Below, one piece after another: positions 33,287-44,194 of a DNA stretch of 46,646 nucleotides. The stretch is from contig JH155412.1 of the NCBI GenBank assembly GCA_000226015.1, positions 179,547 to 226,192 of the forward strand, read 5' to 3'. Position numbers and translations under genes: made by a program. The notes below the pieces were generated by a model. It worked only from the letters and a program-made list of their open reading frames with translations. It made no database searches and was not told the origin of the DNA. The DNA comes from Mnemiopsis leidyi. Its lineage: Eukaryota; Ctenophora; Tentaculata; Lobata; Bolinopsidae. Positions within the stretch are counted from its first letter, which is position 1. Every line of letters starts with the position of its first letter.

Positions 33287-36200
33287 CTGTAAAAGTTCGG
33301 GATAGTGACAGGAACAATGAAACCAATGTTAGCAACAACGACGTCAGTTGGCAGGCATTGCAAAAACAGTCGTTCACTGAGTGGGTTAGTACTTTAAGTA
33401 GTTTTTGACTTGAGACAATATTCAGGGAGTTTTAACCGATTATAAAAACTTGAAAAAAATGTTTTACTTCTACACGAAATATATCTCGACATTTCATGTG
33501 TTTCACGTTTCCCAGGTCGAGATCAAGTTGTCTGACAACAACTCGGAGTACATAGTGATGGACCTTGTTGAGGATCTAGGGGACGGGGTGTTGTTGCCCG
33601 AGCTGACTAAAGCTCTTACTTTGAAGGATATTTGGTATAGAGAGGATCCCAAACTCACATTCCATAGGTAAGATGTCAACTTAGTGGGGTTTCATTTCTT
33701 AACTGTCTGCGTGTGATAATTTCCGTGATTTAATTTCTTTGAAGTTCACAAAAAAGTCACAGCTTACTGAAAGGAAAAGTAATATCTTCAATTTCAGATA
33801 CGAGAACATCAGAGTAAGTCTAGATGCTCTCAAAGCCGCAGGATGTCAGTTTATCAACATGGACGTAGCCGGCGATCTTGTCTCGGGGTGAGATTTCAGT
33901 TACTTATATGGCTATCTAGTTTACTTTACACTGTTTAATTGATTTTATTTTTCAGCGGTTATAAATCTTACCTAGCAGATTCAGTGATCGGAAAATTTAT
34001 TGATATTCTTTCAGAAACGAGAAACTGTGTTTATCGTTCATCAAAGTGTTGCTGAATCATTTTGGTGGCAAAACGCTCGATTCCCAGCCAAGTCCAGGTG
34101 AATTTTGAATAACTTGAACATTCATATATCCTAATTCAAAGTAGTTTTATGGTAATTAATTCATCAATTCTTACATTACTTGGTTATCCGAACTTATCTT
34201 GCATGAAAAAGGATCCTTTTATTGGATAATTTTATTCTCTGCAACAAAAATTTACTTTCAGGACTTTTGAGCGTTGTGAACGACCTGCAAACCCGACTGA
34301 GGAGCCGCAGCAGTGAGTCTCCTGCCCCAGAACAGTCAGGTCATCCTGATCAGGAACCTGGCCAGGCCATGTCAAACCTATTTCAAACCAGGTCCACCAT
34401 TTTACCCATCCAGGAACAGATTGCTGCTATTCAGAGTCCTCCAGATTGGCCTAAAAATCGATCTCGACCTGAAATACCAGAAGCCAAGTCTCCCACTGTA
34501 AGAGGAAGATCTCATTCACCTGAAAAGCAGTCTGAAGTTTTTAGAGGAAGATTTCATACGCCAGAAAAACAGCCTGAAGTTTTTAGAGGAAGATCTCATA
34601 CGCCAGAAAAACAGCCTGAAGTTTTTAGAGGAAGATCTCAAACTCCTGAAAAGAAATCCGAAACTCCAAATGAAGGTATTTCAGAGACAGCAAACCAAAA
34701 CGTCGTGAAATCTTGGAGCCCAGTCCAGACCGGAAACAGCTATGAATCCAAAATGGTAACATCACCAGCAATAGAAGTTTCAACCCAGCGGTTCCAGAAA
34801 AATAGCGAGCTCATGGAAAGCATCAAATCCGCGAGGCCTGCACTTAAATCACATGTCGTGAAACTGAAAGAACAAGCTGAAGTAAAGCCTATTGAAGTTA
34901 TCAAAGTTGCTCAAACCACCAGAGTGGTGCCAGATACAGTGCAACCCAAATCTGACGGAACGGAGACAGTTAGCAACGACAAAGATCAGGATACTCTCCA
35001 AGAATCCGGGCAACCGGATCCGTCTCTCTCGTCTGACAAAAAACTTGAGTTCTTCCTTGGCCGTGGTCCTCCGCCGGCCGTGGTAAAAAGCCGAGCAATC
35101 TCCCAGGGAACAAGGGAAGGAACCCCCTCGGTTACTTCTCCACGTCCCAAAACCCCGCCATCCTCTCCACCGGCTGATTCTAGAGGAAACTTCAATCCGG
35201 TCATGTCTCAACTGATACGGGAGACGAGGTCCAGGCAGGCCGCGTTGGAGAACCACACATCGACGGAGATGCCCTATCAAGCTCGCGGTCGGGAGTCTTT
35301 TTTAGGACTGGGTACCCCTGCGAGGGTCAAGATGAAACCGACTAACCTGGTTATTCCTCAATTTAAACAAAATGTTGTCAATGGCCTCACTGAAATTATT
35401 GTGAGTAAAACTAATACATTTGTCGTAAATTTAGAAAAAATGTAGTTTTGAAGCCCCTTAAAAAGTATAAAAGCTTTTTTTCCAAATCCCCTCAACTTCA
35501 AGTGACAGACTCTTAATATTTAATAATTATATCTGATCAAGGTGCCTGTGCGCTTTAGATCTCTCAAATAATTAAGCGACCCTGGCAGAGTCAAGTGAAC
35601 AAGATAGTTGAGGACAAATGTGATCGGGTTAACAATCTCACTACAGATTGGGCTGACGGTCAAATAATCCTTATCATCACTGACTGGTATGTCATTTTTG
35701 TATATTTTCTTGGTTATAAACTTTTAAATATACAACTTTTAACCAACAACTATACAAACTTTCAACTATACAGTGCATTCTTTATTAAATTTACTAACCG
35801 ATTTACCATCAACTGTAGTTTTGTCGCGGTGATACCCGACTCTCAAAGCTTGTTAGAACGGTAGACGGATATAATTTTGTCAACTGTAGTTCAATAAGTC
35901 ATGTTAATGTACAGCGTGTAAGAAAGTGTTGACTCAGGTTAACAGTGTTAACTTACACAGATTTAACGCTAACATGGATTCCACTGCACATCACATTGAC
36001 ATTCCTCCGTTAGGTTTTCCCCCGGTATTCTAGAGGCATACAAGCACGACCACTCTCTTGTCAAAATAGGAGTTTCCTTAGCCACACTGAAACAGTTACT
36101 CGACGTTGGGACTGAGGTATAAGACCTGCCGGTACTCAAGACCACGTTAAAACCACGCTACAACAACGCTACAACCACGCTACAACAACGCTACACAACA

Positions 36201-39200
36201 ACGCTATAACTACGCTATAACTACGCTACAACCAACCCGCGTCTGGATGTTAAATAGCTTCTCTGAATGCTGGAGCTATCAGCTTTTTCATTCTCAGATA
36301 TTTTCGCATTGTCTTCCAGCTGCTATAATCAGCTATAACTATGAGGAAATATCACAGTTCGGACTTGGCACTAGAAGACCTGAGGTGGGGCTATGATAAT
36401 GAAAATAGTGGCATTGCTGCTTAAGTATAACTGCTTGAGCTACGAGTAAACCATTGCGTTTGCAGCTATCCGCTATAATTGAACATTAATTTTCGCTCAA
36501 AATTTAGTGAATTTAATGTCAACGTACTTTAACAGATCACGCCGATGGACATGTTCAATTCGAGGATAGAGATGAATGAATTCCGAAGATTCTTATCCCG
36601 TGTAAGTCTAGTTGATTTTAGCTCAGATGATTTGAATAAAGGCTATAAAAATGATTGAAATTTCATTTTAGTTGCTAATTTAACTGATCTCAAATGCTGA
36701 AGGCAAATATTTGATCATATTTATGGATGACAATTGACAGATATATGGAAATCACATAGATTTACTCTTTATTACAATTCTTGATTTTCAGGTCCTTTGG
36801 AAGAACAGAGCCAGGCATCAGAAACCTTTTTCAAGAACATCCGAAATTCTAGGCAAGGAAAAGGAAATGAGAAATATTGGGATGATATCCGCCAGTTTAA
36901 TGCGAAGAAATGAAAGGAAAGGAATGATTCCTATCAGCCAGGATTTTTCCTCCAAGGATAGTTACAAAAAACCTTTTGAGCCGCGTAAAAGCCCGTTGTC
37001 GCAACAGTTCGTCCCAAAACAGATGGTTCAACTGCGGTCCACATCTCCAATTCCTGATTCTGTCTCTTCTCGAAGTAAGACGCCTGTTCCTGATAAAGCT
37101 GAAACATTCCAGGTTTCTGAGTCAATCCTAAAACCTTCTCCTATCAAAAAACCTGAGCCTACTTCCAAGGAAATTAGCCCTGGTGACTCGAAAGTCTCCC
37201 AGATCACCGTTTCTACTTCTGTTGTCGAGGATGCCCTCTTGAACACTATCCCACCAGCAAAACCACCTCGACCCAAGTTCATGACGAGTTCTGACGTTTC
37301 CAGTGCCAATGTTGCCGCTCCCCTGGAGGATGATTGCATCTTGTCAACAATCCCTAAACGACATGCTGGATCTGACAATAAGCGACACGATAAAGGATCT
37401 GCTGACAGTCGCTTTTTAGCAAGCAGCTTCGCTGGGCCATTCCAGAAGATCAACCCAGCAGGTGAACCTGAACCACCGGTCAGAACAACATCGTTCGGAA
37501 GAGGACGACAGTATTCCGCTCCACAAAAGCCACAAAGAAGCGTCTCTAAGTTAACCTCGATGCCAAATCCCACCTCGGAACCATCCCCAACTAGTCCAGC
37601 GAAGATTCCAGAATCTTCTTCCAGAAGTACTCCCAACCACCCTGCCACAAAACAGCACCCTGATCCAGGGGTGCAGGTTGTAAGTACTCGCCTGGAGAGC
37701 TCCAAGCCAGTCAAGGGGGGCGACAGTGGAGGAAGGAGACGACTTGACACCCACATTGTAGCTGAAGATGAAGAATTAGTGACGGAGGTTGAGGACCCGG
37801 GATGTGGGTCAAGTGGAGGAGAGGATAATGCTTCTATAGACAGTTTGGTAGGTGCCTTACAGATGAGGTTTCTATTTCCCAACAACTCTGTATAAACTTG
37901 AGATCCAAGGAAACTTAATGATAATCAACTGTAACGATCAGACATACTCCTCAGATATATGATTTTGTATAGTTGCTTACCCACTACCCAGCAGTTTTTC
38001 AGGAGCAAAGTGATATCGAGTATAACAAAAACGTTTCGAAAATGATAGCTGGATTCATTGACAACGAGACAGAAGAAACAGTGAAGGACGGAGATCTGCT
38101 TTCTTCTCGTAAGTTTAGATCATTCTCCATTAGACCAGATAGGCCTACTCTATGATGAGTTCTCCTTCACGTCTTTGATTGTACGCATATTCGACATTCG
38201 TTTTATTCATTATAATTTGAGGTTTAGAGTTAATTCTTGTACGGTTTACAGCGAAAGCAAAGAAGAAAGTCCGTTTTCAAGACAAGACAGAGGAGTTCAA
38301 CACAGAATCTGTTACAAAAGAAGAAGAATCTTCCTATCAAAATGAAGATTTGCAGAAGGGGGTGGAAAGTGGTGAAGAGGGTTGCGAGAAAAGTCAGGAC
38401 AGGATTGACAGAGTCGGGAAACATCTTCTTCAGGACCTGGCCGACTACTTTAGTTCTAATGTTGTGGTGAGTCACAGATTAACCAATAACCAAAGTGAGA
38501 CAGTGAGACAGAATCCAGAGATAACCTTGATCAAGTCTTTTGCAGTACAAAATGTATATTATTGTTGGAATTTTGAGATACTTGGACATTGTACTTGTTG
38601 GAGAATCCATAATTTGGAGATATGCTTATTTGGAAATCCTGCACCTCGGAAGCTACCCTAACTTGCTCATTTGCCTACTTAGACTTTAAAATAAGGGGTA
38701 TATCAAATTTAGGGTATCTCCAAGTAAGGGTATTTTTAAGGTGTTTCAACTAAGTTGGGTGATTTTCAAGTAAAGGTATGTTTTAGTTAGGAAAACACGT
38801 AGTGAGGGATCTCCAACTAAGCTATCTCTAAATTTTAAGTGAGGTTATCACTGAGTAGAGGAATGATCGAGTTGATGTATCTCCAAGTTAGAGAATGTCC
38901 TATATAGACTTAGACAATCTCGAAGTTGGATATCTCCAAGTTTAACACAAGCGTACGCCCAAAGTTTTGACACTGATCCTATACACCATCTCAGGAGTCA
39001 GAGTCAGATGAAATGGAAAAGACAAAAGAAAACACTACAAGCACATCACTAAAACTAGAAGATTTCCTTCCGGCATCAACTCACTTCAAGACTGACTTCG
39101 ACCAGATTGACGTGAACGCGATGGTGTTTAAATCCTTGTCCAAGGCAGGAATCAGGCCTGAGGACGACAACGCTGTAGATGACGATGAGGTCGAAGAGGA

Positions 39201-39435
39201 AGATGAGGAAGTTTTGTCCTCTCAAATGATAGAACTGGCGGAAAAGGAAGCGCAACCTAGTTATTTTGACATAATGTGTCGCAGACCTTCAAGGTCGAGT
39301 GAGAACGCTACCGAAGATCTATGTGGGTCTGGGAGAAGTATGTCGATAGAATTAAAAAGCAAGGACGACAATAGTGAGCAAGGAGATTTGGGGAAGGACA
39401 GCGAAATTTCTTTCTTGACTCCCGTCCAGTTTTAG
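33287..39435 (+). CDS. Two-CH-domain protein with the CH pair split by a long disordered insert (5' end incomplete)
   Basis: Exons: 33287-33384, 33516-33667, 33798-33887, 34015-34097, 34262-35400, 35559-35686, 36014-36116, 36536-36601, 36792-37847, 38003-38108, 38252-38466 and 38995-39435; at least 1,224 residues. No in-frame ATG in the first listed exon, so an upstream exon is missing. CH1 spans exons 1-4: WQALQKQSFTEWVEIKL, DLGDGVLLPEL, IWYREDPKLTFHRYENI and NEKLCLSFIKVLLNHFG. CH2 spans exons 6-8: VNNLTTDWADGQIILIITD, FSPGILEAYKHDHSLVKIGV and ITPMDMFNSRIEMNEFRRFL, most like filamin CH2. The roughly 380-residue exon 5 between them is Ser/Pro-rich and includes four units of EVFRGRSHTPEKQP. 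After CH2 comes a long Pro/Ser/Lys-rich region and an acidic C-terminus. KKVRFQ in exon 11 matches the PP1-docking RVxF motif. Actin binding is inferred and may be altered by the split. Confidence 0.82.
34510..34665 (+). repeat. Coding 42-bp repeat in the CH-protein linker
   Basis: Four in-frame units of 14 residues, around RGRSHTPEKQPEVF, encoded with near-identical DNA (agaggaagatctcatacgcc). It lies entirely inside exon 5. Thr-Pro-Glu in each unit is a possible proline-directed phosphorylation site. Confidence 0.85.
35821..35883 (+). repeat. Dispersed repeat fragment (copy C) in a CH-gene intron
   Basis: It contains TCGCGGTGATACCCGACTC and TTAGAACGGTAGACGGATAT, the terminal sequence also seen at 41709-41806 and partly at 26603-26706. 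It lies in the intron between exons 6 and 7. Confidence 0.7.
36143..36237 (+). repeat. Intronic ACAACNACGCT tandem repeat
   Basis: About eight units of roughly 12 bp (CTACAACAACG / CTACAACCACG / CTATAACTACG) in the intron after exon 7 of the CH gene. Simple minisatellite. Confidence 0.85.
38655..38945 (+). repeat. Degenerate repeat in the last CH-gene intron
   Basis: Irregularly repeated motifs such as TATCTCCAAGTTA, ATCTCCAACTAAG and TTTCAACTAAGTTGG, spaced about 25-45 bp, fill the intron between exons 11 and 12. Old and strongly diverged; unit boundaries are unclear. Confidence 0.5.
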
Positions 39436-41110
39436 AAAAATGGTTTTCGAAGTTTATATGGAAGTTTAGAACTAGAACAGTAGAAGGGTATTTTAGAAAG
39501 GTTCACAAATTTTTCAAATCTGTCGACAGCGATTGAAAATTAGAAGTCAGGTATTGGTACTGCTAATGAATAATGATCGACGTTATTACGTGTTATACTT
39601 ATATGTGATCCAACCCCAAATTCTTATCTAGTCAATCTGTATTGCATTAGTTAGCATTTGAACTTGAAGTTGAACATGAAGAAATATGCCACGATTGGAA
39701 TAACTCAATTTTGATTGCTGATGTAGAAATGACAACTCTCTAGATTTAATTACGAATTGAAATTGAAACGACTCAATTTAATCAGAATATTTGATTTAGT
39801 TTAAAATTCCTGCCATAACATGTATTTCAAGAAAAAGGCCGTTCAATCGTCATCTTAATTTTATAGACCGGATACTTTTCAGTTTTATCATTTGTCGATG
39901 GGACTCAATTTGAATTTTTAGTTTCGACCATGCATCACAATGGCTAAACCGAACTCTAGTCTGTACATAACTAGTAAAAACTTTATGTGCACACAGCTGT
40001 ACGTGCCTGCTATAGATAAATCTGTTCAAGCGAGCATCTGCCACCCTTGACCCTCGATTTAGATGGAATCTTATTGAGGAGAATTTCCTCCTCTTTTAGG
40101 CTTACTCGATAGTTAAAAATTTAGCTGTTGATACATGACCCAAATGAAGCGTTTTATTTAAATTTAATAATCTATTATATTCAGGCTTTCAAAATGAAAC
40201 TAGCAAATATTGTCATCTGAATTGATGAAATGTAGTTTTTGATTTATATCGCACTGAGTTTGACGATTAGATTATTGACGTATCGTAAATTTGGAAGTAT
40301 ACTTTCATGTTAATGTTGTGTCGGATTTAATGCCTTCTTCTGTCCTTCATAAACGAATAACGAGGGCAAATTTTGAATTTACCGATATTCAGGCTTAACT
40401 TCTGAAATTAATTTGTTTTTCTGATTGTGAAACTGATTGCTACGTGTTTTTAAACAATCAAGTTAGCGTTCTAAAATGAGCAGTTTTAGTTGTTGTTGAA
40501 AAATTGGTTCGTTTTATCATATAAGTAAAACTGCTGAATGATAACAGATGATAACTCAAACTGCGAGAAGTACTGCCATATAATTGTATGGTTTCCAAAA
40601 ACCGCCGAATAAGTTGAAGCATGCAAAAAATTAATATTATGGAGAAAACATTGTAAATGTATAACCATAACTATGAGTATAATTTTAAATGCATGCATAA
40701 CCATAACTATAAGTATAATGTCGAAGTCACAAAATTCACGAAAAGCGGCAGCAACAAAATCTGTAGTACCTAGAAGTAAAATACCCGCCACTCACATCGA
40801 AATTCAACAAACCGTCTTGGCCACCTTTGATCTCCTGGTGTCAAACATCCGTAATTGTAGAATTGGCCAACGTTTTTGTGTACGATTCTGTTGCTACACG
40901 TTGCATAGCCCTGCTGCCGCGAAGACAACGATTCTGCCTTCCCAAAGCTTCCCTGAATGGCAAAATTTGCATCACACATGCTGCAGTCGGTGCTTGCAGT
41001 ACACTGGTCTTCACACGATTTGGTGTTCTCCTTGGGTAGGACCATGTTGCCGTGGACACTGCACTTCCCCCAGTCGACGTGAAACCTCGATACGCTGCCG
41101 CTACATGCTT
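39436..41110. other. Intergenic with no supportable gene
   Basis: CH-gene 3'UTR and AT-rich flank. At 40656-40709 a motif ATAACCATAACTATGAGTATA is repeated once in tandem. An open frame from the ATG at 40719 to 41131, starting MSKSQNSRKAAATKSVVPRS, has a basic N-terminus, but its later part is Cys-rich without a known motif, and overlapping frames on the - strand are equally open. I leave it uncalled. Confidence 0.4.
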
Positions 41111-41206
41111 GACGAGATGATATCCGTCTAACGTTCTAACGAAACGAGGAGAGCACTAGCAGAAAACTGCGAGCCGCGCGCGGGTCGGGTAACACCTCGA
41201 CAACTT
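41111..41206 (-). repeat. GC-rich dispersed repeat, copy B (inverted to copy A)
   Basis: On the - strand it reads TTGTCGAGGTGTTACCCGAC, CCGCGCGCGG and TTAGAACGTTAGACGGATAT then CATCTCGTC, matching 26603-26706. Flanking sequence to about 41280 (TCGAATGAGGGTCGG, AAAGTCAGACAA) matches the left flank of copy A near 26450-26480, so the full element is longer than the marked core. Confidence 0.7.
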
Positions 41207-41488
41207 GTACAGCAGCGCGCACCCTCCCGTCATTTTATTCGCTTCGAATGAGGGTCGGACAAAGTCAGACAACTCGACAACTACATGCAGGCTACATACC
41301 AGGTTACTTCTCTTCTCACTACCTGCATCTCTCTTCTTAGAGCAGCGATTGAGCGATACGCTTGCACCTATTTCACCCTTGTATCACGTTGTGACCCTTT
41401 TAAAATTTTCAAAAAATGTTTTTAAGTTCCATGCTGAATAAGAATAGCAATTGAAAATGAGTACTGAATTTTTACTTTAAGTTCATCT

Positions 41489-42122
41489 TTGTAGGTTGAT
41501 AACCTACTGTCGCGGCCACCACGCGCTGTCACGCATTTCTGGCCTGGCGAAGAAATTCTAGACGCGCATCGCCCGTTGAGTTCATCTGTGAGTGTGACCA
41601 CCAAAAAATTGTCAAATTTTTAAAAATTTTTGAAAAATTTTTTTGAAAAGGGCCACAACGTGAGACAAAAATGAAAAAAGGGTCACATCGTGAGACAAGG
41701 TCTGGTATTGTCGCGGTGATACCCGACTCACGCAGCTAAAGCTGAACGAGAACGTTAGAACGGTAGACGGATATAATCTCGTAAACGGATATAATCTCGT
41801 CAAGGTCAGGCAACGTCTGACTCTGACAATGCCGTACAACAGTTACCGGGCGCTGCGCGGCACTCTCTATGCTCGAGCTCTACGTTTCCTTTCGATTAAA
41901 GCATGAGCAACAATTGCAAAGACCGAGGTCCCCAGGCAAGTGCAGAGTCACTCGGGAACAATATCAATTTTAATTGCCACTGGACCAGATTTTAAATTTA
42001 ATTTCAATACAAGTTTCTTCTTAACGGGTGATGCGAGTAGAAGTACTAGTAGAATTTCTGTTGCCAGGCCAGAAATACGTGAGAGCGCGTGATGGCCGCG
42101 ACTGTAGGTTATCAACCTACAA
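41489..42122. mobile_element. 634-bp non-autonomous element with about 62-bp terminal inverted repeats
   Basis: The left terminus 41489-41550 begins TTGTAGGTTGATAACCTACT and continues GTCGCGGCCACCACGCGCTG. The right terminus 42062-42122 reads the same on the opposite strand with few mismatches, including GTCGCGGCCATCACGCGCTC and ATTTCTGGCCTGGC. The outermost 17 bp are themselves nearly palindromic. The interior has no transposase. It contains GGGCCACAACGTGAGAC / GGGTCACATCGTGAGAC and a dispersed repeat fragment at 41709-41806, so it is a composite. I could not find a convincing target-site duplication. Confidence 0.75.
41709..41806 (+). repeat. Dispersed repeat fragment (copy D) nested in the 634-bp element
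   Basis: It shares TCGCGGTGATACCCGACTC with copy C and TTAGAACGGTAGACGGATAT with copies A and C, then duplicates ACGGATATAATCTCGT once. It is followed by GTCAGGCAACGTCTGAC, whose inverse is at 45088-45104. Confidence 0.65.
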
Positions 42123-43890
42123 GTACAAGTTTATTCAAACTTATGCTTGAGCTTTGTTTTGATGAATTTGAATTGAACTTGAAGGATTCAGGAAATGTTG
42201 TATTTGTAATATTTAGTTATACAAGAGATTCAAGATTGGTTGTATCCATTTCCAAGTCATGTTCCAGATAATGCCGTAACATTTCAAAATGACAAATACA
42301 AATTGCAAACACAAATATATCATCGGCTGAATTATGGTGACCACCCATATTGATATACGATATATTACGCAGTCATAATCATATCCCAATTACATCTTAA
42401 ATTTACATGTTCAGCACTTCACATCGAATTTTGCTGGACGTTGCCCTAAGATTTTTGGAAATGGATCGCAACGTGAGATCCACCAGCATTGTGATTAATT
42501 CTAGCACTTCTAGTATCAGCTAGTATCAGCTACAATCCCACTCTAGCGATGATTGTTAAAAGGTAACTGTGAGTGTAACACTAACTGTAAAACCCCTGAT
42601 TCGCCATTACTCTGTAAACATCTCCCGAAGACTACGTAATATAACTATAAGAAAATGCTCCCAATAATAATGTTCGAGCCAACGGTTGATGGTCATACTA
42701 TTATAGTTTTTCTCAATCAGAAAAGTTTCGTCCTGCGAATAGATAACTTAGTTTTAGCTAAAGTTAAAGAAAATCAGTTACTCTATTTCTAGTTCTTTTA
42801 CTAATTGTACTTGTAGTTAATGACACGTTACAAAACATTTACATAGCAATAAATGTAACTAGGAATACTAATAGTAATATTAATACTTTCTACTTACAGT
42901 AGCTATTTTAAGTTACCAGCAAGTTCAATGAACGAGTGAATTTGACTGAAGTACAAGATTATCAAGATATCCACAATTGCATGGCCCATGGTGAACCATT
43001 ACATTCTCAAAGTCACGCTAGAAAAATTGGTAAATTCCTCAACGATAAAATCGTAGCACTATCAGAAAAATCCCTCGACCTTTAATTCTTTAAGTTTAAT
43101 ATTGATTCTCTTGTTCTATCCACCCTCATTGTTTATACAAAGAAAATATCCCCAATTTTTGTCTTTTCTTGATTGTGACAGTATTAAATTTCAGCGTAAA
43201 ACTTAATCTGTTTCTGACTTAATTTATTTTCAAATAATTAACAAATAAAATCTTAACTGACTCGCTCTTCCACAACGTCAGACGCAATTACATGGCAATT
43301 ATGTGGTAAAACACGTGGTTAAACACGTGGTTTACTATTACTAGCATTCAATTGGAAACTTTGCCCTGTAATTTTTGGTGTAAAATACTAATGTCAATAG
43401 TAATCATTACACAAATACTAGATAACATCTTAAACAGTAACACAACAAGGGCAAACGGTAAAATCACTCACACACAGTGCAACATCTTCTGAAAATACGG
43501 AGTTTACCAAGTTGAGCAAGCTCATTGATCACGCGGAGAAATTGTGGCAACGATCAATTGCGTTGCAATCTAGCCAGTCAAATTGGAATAATATACTCAA
43601 CGCTACACTCAACTCTTCACCCCACGAACGGGGAGCCGTTAAATTCGCTTACAGCTGTGTCTCCAGTCATGGCACATCATGATTTACAGTATCTCTCATC
43701 CCATAACGCCGAGTGTCTCTGCAGCTTACTGAAAATCTTGTGACCCAGCACAACCTATCACAGAGATGACATAGACTTCGAGAATCTTCTGAGCAAAAAG
43801 GAATTTCTGCTGACTGAACATCAACAAGCAGGGATCGCATACAACGCGTCACCATGGTTACCGTTACGTGACGTCACGCGTGAGGAAAGC
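42123..43890. other. Mostly non-coding; one orphan open stretch
   Basis: AT-rich. 42912-43085 on the + strand is open for 57 codons up to a TAA and follows an acceptor-like ttaccag, with coding-like composition (NLTEVQDYQDIHNCMAHGEP then RKIGKFLNDKIVALSEKSL). It could be a last exon or a decayed gene fragment; no partner exons were found. A perfect CRE-like palindrome TGACGTCA lies at 43869-43876. Confidence 0.3.
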
Positions 43891-44046
43891 TCAAGAATTA
43901 GTGTCTTCTGACTCTGGTATGACGGTGGAGACCTGACTGAGAGGGTTGTATTGAGAGGCGAGGTTGTCGTGACCTCGCACTGGCTGGTAGGCGGGGGACA
44001 GGTCTGAGGGGGTCGGGCTTCCTCCTGACAACACACTGTCCACACT
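43891..44046 (-). CDS. Probable terminal exon of an unidentified - strand gene
   Basis: On the - strand an acceptor TTCTCACTAAATTTCAG is followed at 44046 by a 51-codon frame in phase 0: SVDSVLSGGSPTPSDLSPAY, then QPVRGHDNLASQ, ending PESEDTNS and TGA at 43891-43893. It is Ser/Pro-rich, like the cytosolic tail of a receptor, channel or transporter. Upstream exons would lie to the right. None is visible before the repeat-filled end of the window, so most of the gene may be outside it. The product is not recognised. Confidence 0.35.
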   Translation of the reverse strand, partial: SVDSVLSGGSPTPSDLSPAYQPVRGHDNLASQYNPLSQVSTVIPESEDTNS

Positions 44047-44194
44047 CTGAAATTTAGTGAGAATATTAGTGTAATAGTATCGAGTTTTCACACAAATATA
44101 GAACCTTGAGAATCATTCACTTATACTATGAAAACAATCGTTTGGGCTCTCATTTTTCTATAAAATCCCTAAAACGATCTGAAAGGCGAATTAA

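Noticed and set aside
33391..33400. Donor after ACTTTAA for the first listed CH exon
   Set aside because: It gives the wrong phase. The donor TGG|GTTAGT at 33385 joins FTEW to VEIKL, which matches the CH1 consensus.
40719..41131. Basic N-terminus SKSQNSRKAAATKSVVPRS suggesting a histone-tail-like protein
   Set aside because: No histone fold follows. The remaining frame is Cys-rich and runs into the dispersed repeat, and both strands are equally open.
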